Assembly (NCBI GenBank): GCA_947630325.1
Contig: CANRHB010000008.1
Coordinates: forward strand, 1 to 64,000
Source of the DNA: an uncultured Clostridia bacterium
GTDB taxonomy: Bacteria > Bacillota > Clostridia > Christensenellales > Borkfalkiaceae
Reading direction: 5' to 3'
Length of the DNA: 64,000 bases
How positions within the stretch are numbered: the first letter of the stretch is position 1; each line of letters opens with the position of its first letter. Shown here in pieces: positions 1-7,490 of the stretch. The notes under the pieces were generated by a model. That model was not told the origin of the DNA, did not search any database, and was given only the letters and a program-made list of their open reading frames with translations. The translations under genes and the position numbers were made by a program.

Positions 1-42
1 AAACGGGTGCGAAGGTGTTACAATGCATTCGGAGGTGAAAAA

Positions 43-531
43 ATGGCAAAAGCCGAAAGTTTCGACAATTTGATAAGCTCTATCCAAGACGCGTTTCTGT
101 CCGCAAACGAACTCAGCGAAAAACAGCATCTGCGACTGTTGGAAGAATATTTCGATGAAGAGAATAAACCCACGGTCATCAACGTGCAGTATCCATATTT
201 CGGGGAGAGCGGGCAGATCGAGTACAAATCGCTGGATATCCCCAAACTTTGCCTCGTTCCCCTCTCTTCCCTGCAAGTGAAGGAGATCGACGTTGAATTC
301 AAAGTAAAACTTGCAGGAAAAATACGGCTCGGCGGACAGAGACGTCCGGAAAACGCAGACGGTTTCATGAACTGCGAGGGCGGCGAAACGGACGACAAGC
401 TCGGCTACGTTCCAGAGTACCGCAAGAGCAAAGACGGCAACTATGCCGACATCACATTGAAGTTCCGCGCGGACGAACCACCCGAAGGGTTGATGCGTAT
501 CCGCGATGAACTAATAAAAATTTTACCATAA
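43..531 (+). CDS. DUF2589-family protein, first of a pair
   Basis: 162 residues. I take ATG at 43 because GGAGGTG sits just before it; an upstream in-frame ATG at 7 has no such site. The N-terminus (FDNLISSIQDAF, then SANELSEKQH and a YFDEE segment) followed by an IPKLCLVPLSSLQVKEIDVEFKV stretch in two parts (IPKLCLVPL, then LQVKEIDVEFKV) fits one of the two forms of the DUF2589 family as I remember it. No signal peptide, membrane segment or catalytic motif is visible, so it is probably cytoplasmic. It lies 12 bp before a second DUF2589-like gene that shares the conserved centre (hydrophobic strand ending in Pro-Leu, then VP-SL and an acidic beta strand). Function of the family is unknown. 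Family call fairly sure, role unknown. Confidence 0.75.
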   Translation: MAKAESFDNLISSIQDAFLSANELSEKQHLRLLEEYFDEENKPTVINVQYPYFGESGQIEYKSLDIPKLCLVPLSSLQVKEIDVEFKVKLAGKIRLGGQRRPENADGFMNCEGGETDDKLGYVPEYRKSKDGNYADITLKFRADEPPEGLMRIRDELIKILP

Positions 532-543
532 AAGGAGTAAATT

Positions 544-1161
544 ATGTCTGATCTTGTAAGAATGGGAGACCAATTCAGCGGTCTCGACATGGGCGTACTG
601 ATCGGCGGGCCGCTCAAAGCAGCTTGCGAAGCGCAATCCATGCTGGCGAACTCTCAATTAAACTTTATCCGCCAGATCGGTTTGCACACAGAGGGCGAGG
701 TCGCCAAAGTGCGCACCGCCTCCTTTTCCTTCACCCGTTCGGCGGCGGCGGAAGCGAGCGAAGGCGAAGAGGAGAATGCCAAACTGCAGACGGAACTCGT
801 CGAATTGAACGTTCCGCTGCTTGCCCTCGTCAACGTGCCGTCGCTTTCCATCGACAAAGTGAACATCACTTTCGATATGGAGGTGAAGTCCTCTACTTCG
901 TCCGAATCGCAAAGCGACAAAAGCGCAGAAATTTCCGCCGGCGCAGGAGGAAAGTTCGGAGGATTCCACTTTGACGTGAGCATCAAGGGGTCGGTCTCCT
1001 GCCACGACAAAAACACCCGCAGCAGTGACAATTCGGCAAAATATCACGTGGAAGTGACGGCGAGCCAGCAACCCACGCCCGAAGGCCTGTCTCGGATGAT
1101 AGACATTCTCAACACTGCCATTACCCCTACCAAGGTGGAGAAGGTAAAGCCCGCCGCATAA
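544..1161 (+). CDS. DUF2589-family protein, second of a pair
   Basis: 205 residues; AAAGGAG lies 8 bp before the ATG. The N-terminal half has the other classic DUF2589 opening (LDMGVLIGGPLKAACEAQ, LANSQLNFI) followed by a beta-rich segment ending in NVPLLALVNVPSLSIDKVNI, which aligns with LVPLSSLQVKEIDV of the gene before it. Residues about 115-165 are rich in Ser, Asp and Gly and look flexible. The C-terminus TPEGLSRMIDILN matches PPEGLMRIRDELI of its neighbour, so the two proteins share both core and tail and are probably paralogues that work together. No enzymatic motif seen. The tail is Lys-rich. The three genes from 43 to 1432 form one probable operon. Confidence 0.78.
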   Translation: MSDLVRMGDQFSGLDMGVLIGGPLKAACEAQSMLANSQLNFIRQIGLHTEGEVAKVRTASFSFTRSAAAEASEGEEENAKLQTELVELNVPLLALVNVPSLSIDKVNITFDMEVKSSTSSESQSDKSAEISAGAGGKFGGFHFDVSIKGSVSCHDKNTRSSDNSAKYHVEVTASQQPTPEGLSRMIDILNTAITPTKVEKVKPAA

Positions 1162-1165
1162 CGTT

Positions 1166-1432
1166 ATGCAATTTTCATTGAGCGATCTCAAATACGTCGA
1201 GCGGTACACGGTGGGAAACGTCAACGCCGAAAAGCTTCCCGATGAAGCTCAGATCATAAAGCAGACGGAGCGGCTGAATGCCGCTCTGTCTCACGGCGGC
1301 AAGATCATCGGGCAGGAAAAAAATTTTTTCTTACTCAATATCGGCGAACATCAAGTCGTTTCGCAATACATCGTGTATCACGTCGGTTTCGAGCGCAAAC
1401 CCTACTTTTTGAAAGGATCCGCTCCCCTATGA
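1166..1432 (+). CDS. Small protein of unknown function, third gene of the DUF2589 operon
   Basis: 88 residues, starting 5 bp after the stop of the second DUF2589 gene. There is no good Shine-Dalgarno site, so translation is probably coupled. I do not recognise the family. The protein is a mix of charged helix and beta strands, with LNIGEHQVVSQYIVYHVGFERKPYFL as its most ordered-looking part (read as LNIGEHQVVSQ then YIVYHVGFERKPYF). No Cys, no signal peptide, no membrane segment. Its position suggests a role with the DUF2589 pair. Confidence 0.6.
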   Translation: MQFSLSDLKYVERYTVGNVNAEKLPDEAQIIKQTERLNAALSHGGKIIGQEKNFFLLNIGEHQVVSQYIVYHVGFERKPYFLKGSAPL

Positions 1433-1790
1433 ACGTCCGTGCCACTTGATATGTCAAGCATTTTCCATGATCTAAGTGCGTTAGCGCTCAGCATGACGCT
1501 TAAAAGAGCCTTTTCGCCGCCCCATACCCCTACCCCTCTCCCGCGGAGAGGGTAATAGGAACTCCCTTCATCTGAGGGCAAAACGAAACCCCCTCCTGCG
1601 GAGGGGGACTAAGGGGGTGGGTGAAATTCTCAAATTGTCATTTCGAGCGAAGTTGAAACATCTCTACCACATTTTCTAATCTGTCATTTCGAGCTTGTCG
1701 AGAAATCTCTACCTTAGTTTCATAATGTGCGAGTTCTCCACATGCCGCAAAACGGCTTGGTGGCATATGCAATAGGCGGGGCGGGAGGGT
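1433..1790. repeat. Intergenic repeat block after the DUF2589 operon
   Basis: No gene. It holds pieces found in other gaps of this window: a G/C-mirror unit of the CCCCCTCC...GGAGGGGG type (about 1535-1620), two copies of the palindromic unit GTCATTTCGAG...CGAGAAATCTC (from about 1637 and 1683), and a CCGCAAAACGGCTTGG tail. The sequence AGTTTGAACACCGC near 1794 is repeated inverted near 1904, enclosing a terminator hairpin. Confidence 0.7.
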
Positions 1791-1825
1791 TAAAGTTTGA
1801 ACACCGCAAAAACTTCAATTAAAGC

Positions 1826-1857
1826 AAAAAGCACTCTCATTATTGAGGGTGCTTTTT
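1826..1857. terminator. Intrinsic terminator, probably for tRNA-Ser
   Basis: AAAAAGCACTCTCA pairs with TTGAGGGTGCTTTTT around a 4-base loop, with T runs on both strands. On the minus strand it lies about 75 bp after tRNA-Ser. Confidence 0.7.
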
Positions 1858-1930
1858 TACGACAATGCCCGCAACGCCGTTGACGAAAATGTACCTCGCC
1901 TCGGCGGTGTTCAAACTTTGTCGCTCTTGG

Positions 1931-2015
1931 CGGAAGGTGAGGGATTCGAACCCCCGGATAGTTGCCCATCAACGGTTTTCAAGACCGCCGCGTTAAACCG
2001 CTCCGCCAACCTTCC
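1931..2015 (-). tRNA. tRNA-Ser (anticodon UGA)
   Basis: 85 nt. Acceptor arms GGAAGGT and ACCTTCC with discriminator G; D arm GCGGAGCGGTTTAACGC; anticodon loop CTTGAAA with TGA at 1979-1981; long variable arm typical of tRNA-Ser; T arm GGGGGTTCGAATCCC. No encoded CCA. A partial copy of its 5' half lies 126-170 bp upstream. Confidence 0.95.
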
Positions 2016-2294
2016 ATTTGCTTTTGTTATTCTATTTTCTAAATTCTATGCTCACCCAAACAATATGTTACCGCCACCACGGTTTGACGCGATCGGCAAA
2101 ACTCCGTTTTGCAACGATCGCTATTCCGTCGCTTCGCTCCTTTCAAGACCGCCGCGTTAAACCGCTCCGCCAACCTTCCATTTGCTTTAATTCAATTATT
2201 CCCTAAACTCTATCTGCGCACAAGCGCATCGTTCAACTCTATAAAATCGGCGGTGCCGACGAAACGCCGGACCGCCGATTCGTCTTTTGCAAAA
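2016..2294. other. Gap between tRNA-Ser and degV with a strong hairpin
   Basis: No gene. A near-perfect hairpin, GCGATCGGCAAAAC with GTTTTGCAACGATCGC, spans about 2090-2122 between the true tRNA-Ser and its partial copy. The rest is AT-rich spacer. A second weak stem (CGGCGGTGCCG...CGCCG) lies near 2250, just past the end of degV, and may help end its transcript. Confidence 0.5.
2141..2179 (-). pseudogene. Partial tRNA-Ser copy (5' half only)
   Basis: The 39 bases from the anticodon to the 5' end are the same as in the intact tRNA-Ser, and identity continues about 8 bases further upstream (ATTTGCTTT). The 3' half is missing, so no tRNA can form. It looks like a leftover of a local duplication. 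Confidence 0.85.
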
Positions 2295-3167
2295 TTATCT
2301 TCTCTTGCCGCGGAAGAACACCGCGAGCGTGCCCGCGCCCGAATGAGTGCCGATGACACTTCCGATTTGGTTGACGTAAATTTTTCTCTCGCCGAACGCC
2401 TCTTTGAGGAGAGAGATGAGGTAATTCACGTCCTCCTCGCAGTCGCCGTGACTGATGAAAATGGGGTCGTCGTGGTCGAGGATCTGCAGTTCCCGCATGT
2501 GCTCCACCAGCGCGGAGATGGACTTCTTCCTGCCCATCGCTTTCCCGATGGCGATCAAATGCCCCTCGCTGTCCACATGCAAAACGGGTTTGATCTTGAG
2601 CATCGTGCCGATGACCGCAGTGGTCGCGGAAACCCTTCCTCCCCTCTTCAAGTGGAACAGATTGTCCACGGTAAAGTAGTGGCAGATGTGCTGTTTGAGC
2701 GCTTCGGCGTATTCGAACGTCTCCTCGATACTTGCGCCCGTGTCCGCCTTTTTGACGATATAATCGACGAACAGCCCCTCGCCCAAGGAGGCGCAGAGGG
2801 AGTCCGTCACCATGATCTTGCGATTCGGATATTGCTTGCCGAGTTCCCGCGCCGCAAGCAAATAGCTGTTGTACGTTCCCGAAAGCCCCGAGGAAAAGGA
2901 CGCAACGAGCACGTCGTTCCCCTCTGCCAAAATGGGCTCTAAGCCCCGCTTTGCCTGCTCGGGAGAGACTTGAAAGGTGGTGGGCATGGAGCCCTCTCTC
3001 AAACGGGCGTAAAAGTCCTTCACGTCCATGTGTTCGCCGTCCTCTCCCTCATAGAGAACGCCGTCCATGTTGAAGCCGAGACGGATGGGCACAACTTTAT
3101 GTTCTACATAATATTCTTCCCAAAGATCGGAAGCGGTATCTGTGACAATGACAAACTTTCTCTGCAT
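2295..3167 (-). CDS. degV: DegV-family fatty-acid-binding protein
   Basis: 290 residues. DegV proteins bind a fatty acid and present it to the fatty acid kinase FakA for phospholipid synthesis. Visible signatures are the N-terminal VIVTDTASDL, the STTFQVSP-like segment TTFQVSPEQ, ASFSSGLSGTYNS in the lipid-binding cleft, VTDSLCASLGEG, and LKRGGRVSATTAVIGTMLKIKPVL. Length is usual for the family. The start at 3167 follows a GGGGGG site; the longer frame upstream covers the promoter and is not coding. It is transcribed on its own from a TTGACA-17-TATAAT promoter. No fakA partner is in the window. Confidence 0.93.
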   Translation of the reverse strand: MQRKFVIVTDTASDLWEEYYVEHKVVPIRLGFNMDGVLYEGEDGEHMDVKDFYARLREGSMPTTFQVSPEQAKRGLEPILAEGNDVLVASFSSGLSGTYNSYLLAARELGKQYPNRKIMVTDSLCASLGEGLFVDYIVKKADTGASIEETFEYAEALKQHICHYFTVDNLFHLKRGGRVSATTAVIGTMLKIKPVLHVDSEGHLIAIGKAMGRKKSISALVEHMRELQILDHDDPIFISHGDCEEDVNYLISLLKEAFGERKIYVNQIGSVIGTHSGAGTLAVFFRGKRR

Positions 3168-3212
3168 AATTTCCCCCCTTCTCATGCGGAGATCTGCGGT
3201 ATTCTTTTGCTT

Positions 3213-3241
3213 ATTATACACGAACGATTTTCGGTTGTCAA
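3213..3241 (-). promoter_or_regulatory. Promoter of degV
   Basis: Minus strand: TTGACA (3236-3241), 17-base spacer, TATAAT (3213-3218), 46 bases before the start codon. Confidence 0.85.
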
Positions 3242-3253
3242 TCTTTTTAGCGA

Positions 3254-3481
3254 TTATTTTAGCGTGGTAAAATTTTTGACGTGCGCCGCGCGGAAGGAGA
3301 CCGTGACGTCGGTGCACCCCTTCCCCTTTTTGATGTTGAGGGAGACGTTGTTCGTGTCGAAATATTCCTTGGCGATGTGGGTAAAATCGGCAAGGGCGGC
3401 GGCGCGGGTCGCGTCGTTGATTTCCTCCTTGTCGTCGCTGAGCATCTGTTTTAATCTCAATTTGGTGATCTCTCTTTTCAT
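3254..3481 (-). CDS. minE: MinE-like cell division topological specificity factor
   Basis: 75 residues, directly after minD (12 bp gap). MinE releases MinD from the membrane and drives its oscillation, placing the division septum at mid-cell. RLKQMLSDDKEE matches the MinD-binding helix of MinE (RLKLVL.HDR), followed by a helical stretch ending IAKEYFDTNN and a beta-rich tail (VSLNIKKG, DVTVSF). The N-terminal membrane-binding part is short compared with Escherichia coli MinE (88 residues). The sequence is divergent, so position beside minD carries much of the call. No minC is in the window. Confidence 0.72.
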   Translation of the reverse strand: MKREITKLRLKQMLSDDKEEINDATRAAALADFTHIAKEYFDTNNVSLNIKKGKGCTDVTVSFRAAHVKNFTTLK

Positions 3482-3493
3482 ATTCCCCTCCCT

Positions 3494-4246
3494 TTATCTG
3501 TGCAATGCGCCGATGAGCCCGCCGAAGAAACCCTTCTTTTTCCCCTCTCCGCCCGCGATCCCGCCCGTGTAGAAGTTGGCGAGAATGCGGAAGGCGCGGA
3601 ACCTGTCCGCAACGTTGTCCAAAAAGATCTTGTCCTCCTCTGGCACGACGACGGTAAGCGGCACGTGCAGGGCCTCGGAGATCTCCTCGGGGCGGAGCAG
3701 TTCTCCCTTCCGCACCAAGTCGCTCCGCACCATGTTCACAACGAGCCCCACCCGTTGCAGGTGGTAGCTTTTGAGCATTCCCGCAACGCGCGCGCCGTCG
3801 CGGATGGCGGAAATGTGCGGCGTGGTGACAAGGAGCGCTTCATCGGCACATGCCACTGCACGGTGAAAGCCCTCGTCGATCCCAGCGGGAGAATCGATCA
3901 GGATGAAGTCGAAGCGCGGTGCGAGGGCGTCGAGGATCAGCCTTACCGCCTGCGGGGACACGTACCGTTCCGAAATGCGGTTGCTCGCAAGAGAATAGAG
4001 GGTGGGATAGCGCGGATGCCGCACGAGCGCCTGTTTGGGGCGGCACCTCCCCTCCACCACATCCACGACGTCGAAGGTCGCAATATTTTCCACCCCCAAC
4101 ACGACGTCGATGTTGTTGAGCCCGAAATCCAGATCGCATACGATGACGCTGTACCCGTTTTTTGCGAGTTGGACGCCGAGGTTGGCCGTCACCGTCGTCT
4201 TACCGACGCCGCCCTTTCCCGAGGTGATCACGATTTTTCTTGCCAT
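3494..4246 (-). CDS. minD: Septum site-determining ATPase MinD
   Basis: 250 residues. MinD is a membrane-bound ATPase that recruits the division inhibitor. The deviant Walker A motif GKGGVGKTT is at residues 10-18, followed by VCDLDFGLNNID and IDSPAGI. The C-terminus KKKGFFGGLIGALHR is the amphipathic membrane-targeting helix. Length is normal. The upstream leader contains an inverted repeat (GACGCTTTTCC near 4264 and GGAAAAGCGTC near 4319), but I see no clear promoter hexamers. Followed by minE. Confidence 0.95.
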   Translation of the reverse strand: MARKIVITSGKGGVGKTTVTANLGVQLAKNGYSVIVCDLDFGLNNIDVVLGVENIATFDVVDVVEGRCRPKQALVRHPRYPTLYSLASNRISERYVSPQAVRLILDALAPRFDFILIDSPAGIDEGFHRAVACADEALLVTTPHISAIRDGARVAGMLKSYHLQRVGLVVNMVRSDLVRKGELLRPEEISEALHVPLTVVVPEEDKIFLDNVADRFRAFRILANFYTGGIAGGEGKKKGFFGGLIGALHR

Positions 4247-4379
4247 AGTTTCATCCCTCTGTCTGACGCTTTTCCAACATCATACCTCTTTCGCCGCGGC
4301 ATATTACGGGAAGATTTGTCGGAAAAGCGTCTTTCGGAAAGAATCGGGAAGGTATCATAAAAGGCAAAGAGAGACAGAA

Positions 4380-5660
4380 CCCCCTCCTCGGGATGAGTAA
4401 ATGGAACCCCCTCCATTGGAGGGGGGACTAAGGGGGGTGGGGTGAAATGACAGTAATGCGTCATTCCGAGCCGTACAAGCAATTACGAAGTCCGAAATGG
4501 CAACTCTCCGAGGGAATCTTGTTACGTCCAAGTACGATTAAAACCAAACCCAAACGTACCAAGATGCCTTCGCGGACTTGCTAACGGGACTGCGTAAACA
4601 CAATTCGGCTACTTCGTCGCAGGCTCCTCGTGCCGCCCTTAGGCAACATAGAACGTGCGGGCGGGGCAGCATGACGCTCTAACGCACTACTCGTTGCCTG
4701 CGTCATTCCGAGCCGTAACGGAAATTACAAAGTCCGGCATGGCAATTCCCCGAGGGAATCTTGCTACGTCCAAGTGCGCTTAAAACTACACTAAAACGTA
4801 CCAGGATGCCTTCGCGGAGTTGCTTACGAGGACTACGTAAATACAATACAGCTACTTCGTCGCAGGCTCCTCGTGCCGCCCTTCGACAACATAGAACGTG
4901 CGGGCGGGGCAGCATGATGCTTTGGAAGGACTCAATCGCCACCCCCTACCCCCCTAAGAAGGGGGGCAAGACAGAACTTCCCTTGGCGCCCCTGTAGGGG
5001 AGCTGTCGCGCCCCGCGCGACTGAGGGGTTCTCCAAAAGTCTTGTAGAAACCCTTTCCCCCTCGCTTCGCTCGGGTACTGTCTCATGCGGGTAGAGCCCC
5101 GCATTCGGTCACCGTTCGCGCGGATAATGCGCTCACTCATGTCGCATTGCGCCAACAGTTATCAACTGTTGGCAGAATGCAATGCTCCACCTAAAAGGGA
5201 CAGCAAGGGACAACAGAACGCCATTCTAAAATGTCATGTCGCCCCGCCCGCACGTTCTATGTTGTCGAAGGGCGGCACGAGGAGCCTGCGACGAAGTACC
5301 GAAGTGGAGACATCTCTACCGCATTATAATAAGGCGAGATTTCTCCACGCGCCGCATAGCGGCTTGGTCGAAATGACAGAAATAACAGCACGAGGAGGCG
5401 ATTCCGCACACTTGCCCACCCCTTGAGTGGTGGCACGTGCTCTGCGCGTGACGGAAGGGGTGTAATCCCAAATCAGGTCATGTTGAGCACAGTCGCCCTG
5501 CGCGCTGTTCTGATTCTCTAAGCGCGGCACGAGCGTAGCGAAGTTAACATGTCCTTGTTTATAATGCGGACACCCATTCGAGTTCGCTCAGGGTGACGTA
5601 TTTAGAACAACCCCCACCACCCGCTTCGCGGGAGCCTCCCCCTTGAAAAGGGGTAGGCCT
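4380..5660. repeat. Large block of nested intergenic repeats
   Basis: About 1.3 kb with no credible gene. In order: a CCCCCTCC mirror unit (4380-4440); two tandem, inverted copies of a roughly 225-bp unit (4460-4690 and 4700-4925) containing CTTCGCGGACTTGCT...GGACTGCGTAAA; a GGCGCCCC...GGGGAGCTGTCGCG unit (4984-5215); GTCAT...GAGACATCTC and GTCAT...TCGAAATGACA palindromes (5230-5390); and similar units to 5600. Copies of a 50-57 bp hairpin cassette sit at 4611-4666, 4854-4909, 5242-5297 and, more diverged, about 5495-5544. Short open frames here are repeat translations. Confidence 0.8.
5041..5470. repeat. Copy 1 of a ~400-bp composite repeat
   Basis: Almost the same base for base as 51226-51650 in the same orientation, with a few small differences (for example near 5112-5130). 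It contains the CCAACAGTTATCAACTGTTGG palindrome region (5153-5173), one hairpin cassette and two palindromic units. Confidence 0.85.
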
Positions 5661-5672
5661 TACCCCTAAAAC

Positions 5673-6509
5673 TCATTCAAGCAGTTCCGCAATATCGGCG
5701 TTCAAACAGATCGAGCGGCTTGCGATCTCTTCGGGGCAGAAGGCCTCGCCGCGGTTGATACAGACGTAAGCCGCCCGTTTGTTCTGCGCGGTCAATTTCC
5801 AAAACGGATATTTGATGATGGCAGGCGTATTGTATCCCACGCCGAGTTCGAGATATAAAACCGTGCCTTTTTTGTGCGCATTGAGAAACTCTTCATACCG
5901 CCCGCAAGCCGCAAACCAACCCTCGTCCTCAACAAACGTATCGTCCGAACGCAAATTCATCGTCATCGGCTTGCCGCACACGGGACAGCGCGGAATAAGT
6001 TCGGTCGGAATGCGCATATCCCGTTGCTCCGCTACCATGCGGCGGACCTGCTCCTCGTTGTCATACGTCCTGTTGTGGCAGGGCGCGGAACATTGAAACA
6101 GCCCATAGTCCCCCTGCGTATAAAAGAGCCGCGTTTTGTCGAACCCCGCCTTTTGAAAACAGTGATCGACATTTGTGGTGATGACGAAATAGTCCTTGTC
6201 CTTCACGAGGCCGAAAAGCTGTTGATAAACGGGCTTGGGCGGATCCATATATCGGTTGACGAAAATATATCTCGACCAATACGCCCAATGTTCCTCGAGC
6301 GTTCGATAGGGATAAAACCCGCCCGCGTACATATTGCGGAAGCCGTATTTCTCCCCGAAATCGGAGAAGTATTTTTCAAAGCGTTCGCCCGAATAGGTGA
6401 ACCCCGCCGCAGTGGAGAGCCCCGCCCCCGCGCCGATGATCACCGCCTCCGCGCCTTGAAGAGCCTCTTTCAACCTGTTTCTTTGCAATGAAATGTCCTG
6501 CGAAATCAT
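5673..6509 (-). CDS. Sir2-family protein of the ADP-ribosylating (SirTM-like) type
   Basis: 278 residues. Sirtuins use NAD+ either to deacylate lysine or to transfer ADP-ribose. The NAD-binding GAGAGLSTAAG is at about residues 26-36. In place of the usual catalytic His there is TQGDYG (Gln132) after TTNVDH (Asn113), the Asn/Gln pair I recall for class M sirtuins that ADP-ribosylate lipoylated GcvH-like proteins. A zinc site is present: Cys140 and Cys144, Cys175 and Cys178. In class M operons the gene sits with a macrodomain hydrolase, GcvH-L and LplA; here none is adjacent, though a macrodomain gene lies 11 kb away. AGGGGGCGGAA precedes the ATG. Sirtuin call sure, ADP-ribosylating activity inferred. 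Confidence 0.82.
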   Translation of the reverse strand: MISQDISLQRNRLKEALQGAEAVIIGAGAGLSTAAGFTYSGERFEKYFSDFGEKYGFRNMYAGGFYPYRTLEEHWAYWSRYIFVNRYMDPPKPVYQQLFGLVKDKDYFVITTNVDHCFQKAGFDKTRLFYTQGDYGLFQCSAPCHNRTYDNEEQVRRMVAEQRDMRIPTELIPRCPVCGKPMTMNLRSDDTFVEDEGWFAACGRYEEFLNAHKKGTVLYLELGVGYNTPAIIKYPFWKLTAQNKRAAYVCINRGEAFCPEEIASRSICLNADIAELLE

Positions 6510-6536
6510 TTCCGCCCCCTAAAAAATTACGTTTAC

Positions 6537-6567
6537 AAAAGCGCAACCGCAGAACGGTTGCGCTTTT
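6537..6567 (-). terminator. Terminator of the cupin gene
   Basis: AAAAGCGCAACCG and CGGTTGCGCTTTT form a 13-bp stem with a 4-5 base loop, 14 bp after the cupin stop codon on the minus strand. Confidence 0.85.
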
Positions 6568-6580
6568 GAGGTAAAACAAT

Positions 6581-6934
6581 TTAGCCGATGACTGCGTCCG
6601 ACGCGGTGTAAGTTTCGAGCGAGTTCACCTTTACCTGGATGCAGACGTACTTGATGCCGCTCTTTTCTGCCGCGAAAAACCGACGCTTGGCGGCGGGAGC
6701 AACGCAGAGCCAATCGCCCGCGGCAAGAGGGACGGTCTCCCCGTCGATCACCGCCTTGCCCTCGCCCTGCAAAATGCCATAGATCTCCTCGTTTTGCTTG
6801 TGCGCGTGCACGAAGGGCACGCTTGCGCCCGCGGGAAGTTCGTTGACGCTCACCTCCGCGCCCGTAAGCCCGAGAAGGTCGTGTAATTCCACGCGCGCCT
6901 CCCCTTTCACCGTCGCCTTTTTGAAATTTGCCAT
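6581..6934 (-). CDS. Single-domain cupin protein
   Basis: 117 residues. The start follows CGGAGGTATTTCAA. Cupin motif 1 is seen as HAHKQNEEIYGILQGEG (two His and a Glu for metal binding), and motif 2 around GDWLCVAPAAKRRF lacks the usual His, being replaced by a Lys/Arg-rich stretch. Small stand-alone cupins bind sugars or small acids or act as dioxygenases or isomerases; the substrate cannot be told. It is divergent from an HxlR regulator with 192 bp between the starts, the usual layout for a regulator and its target. Confidence 0.85.
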   Translation of the reverse strand: MANFKKATVKGEARVELHDLLGLTGAEVSVNELPAGASVPFVHAHKQNEEIYGILQGEGKAVIDGETVPLAAGDWLCVAPAAKRRFFAAEKSGIKYVCIQVKVNSLETYTASDAVIG

Positions 6935-6981
6935 TTGAAATACCTCCGAAAATAATTTTGCGATCCCTCGATCACGCACAT

Positions 6982-7010
6982 AGTATAGCAAAAGGAAAAG
7001 AGAAATACAA
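6982..7010 (-). promoter_or_regulatory. Promoter of the cupin gene
   Basis: Minus strand TTGTAT (7005-7010), 17 bases, TATACT (6982-6987). Confidence 0.7.
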
Positions 7011-7025
7011 GAACGTTACTTTTCT

Positions 7026-7038
7026 ATTATCGGATAAT
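7026..7038. promoter_or_regulatory. Possible HxlR operator
   Basis: The palindrome ATTATC-G-GATAAT lies between the two divergent promoters. A second loose palindrome (AGTTTCTTATTTGAACT) follows at about 7052. HxlR proteins bind as dimers to such sites; assignment is inference. Confidence 0.4.
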
Positions 7039-7069
7039 AAATTTGTAACTAAGTTTCTTATTTGAACTA

Positions 7070-7098
7070 TTGACAACCGTATGCGTTTTTGCTATAAT
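7070..7098 (+). promoter_or_regulatory. Promoter of the HxlR gene
   Basis: TTGACA (7070-7075), 17 bases, TATAAT (7093-7098), 29 bases before the start codon. Confidence 0.88.
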
Positions 7099-7126
7099 CG
7101 AAGCAGAAATCATCAGGAGGAAAACC

Positions 7127-7453
7127 ATGCTGACCAAGGAAGAACTACCCGATTGCCCCGTGGCAACGACCGTGCAACTCATCGGAAACAAGTGGAAACT
7201 GCTCCTCATCCGCAATTTGATATACGACGGAAAACAGCGGTTCACCGATTTTCTCAAGACCATTCCCTCCATCAGCAAAAAGGTGCTGACGGACAACCTG
7301 CGTGCGCTTGAGGAGGACGGGCTCATCGAGCGGGAAGTCTTTGCCGAAGTGCCGCCGCGTGTGGAGTACTCGCTGTCGCCCCTCGGCGCGTCGCTCAAGC
7401 CCGTCCTCGACGCCATGATGCATTGGGGAACCGAATATAAGAGTTGTTTGTAA
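7127..7453 (+). CDS. HxlR/YodB-family winged-helix regulator
   Basis: 108 residues, start after AGGAGG. HxlR proteins are MarR-like dimeric winged-helix regulators that often sense electrophiles, thiol stress or formaldehyde. CPVATTVQLIGNKWKLLLIRNL is the family hallmark (CPVATTVQLIG then NKWKLLLIRNL), with one Cys near the N-terminus at the position where YodB has its redox-sensing Cys. RALEEDGLIER and the wing PPRVEYSLSPLG follow. It probably controls itself and the divergent cupin gene. Confidence 0.92.
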   Translation: MLTKEELPDCPVATTVQLIGNKWKLLLIRNLIYDGKQRFTDFLKTIPSISKKVLTDNLRALEEDGLIEREVFAEVPPRVEYSLSPLGASLKPVLDAMMHWGTEYKSCL

Positions 7454-7490
7454 ACCCTTTTCGCACTTTCCCCAAAAGGGACAGCAAGAA

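Noticed and set aside
5085-5426. A 113-residue open frame, repeated as a similar frame at 51250-51609
   Set aside because: Both are translations of the same non-coding composite repeat, with no ribosome site, and identity also covers bases outside the frame.
4380-5660. Possible CRISPR array
   Set aside because: Units vary in length and orientation and have no regular spacers; no cas genes are present.
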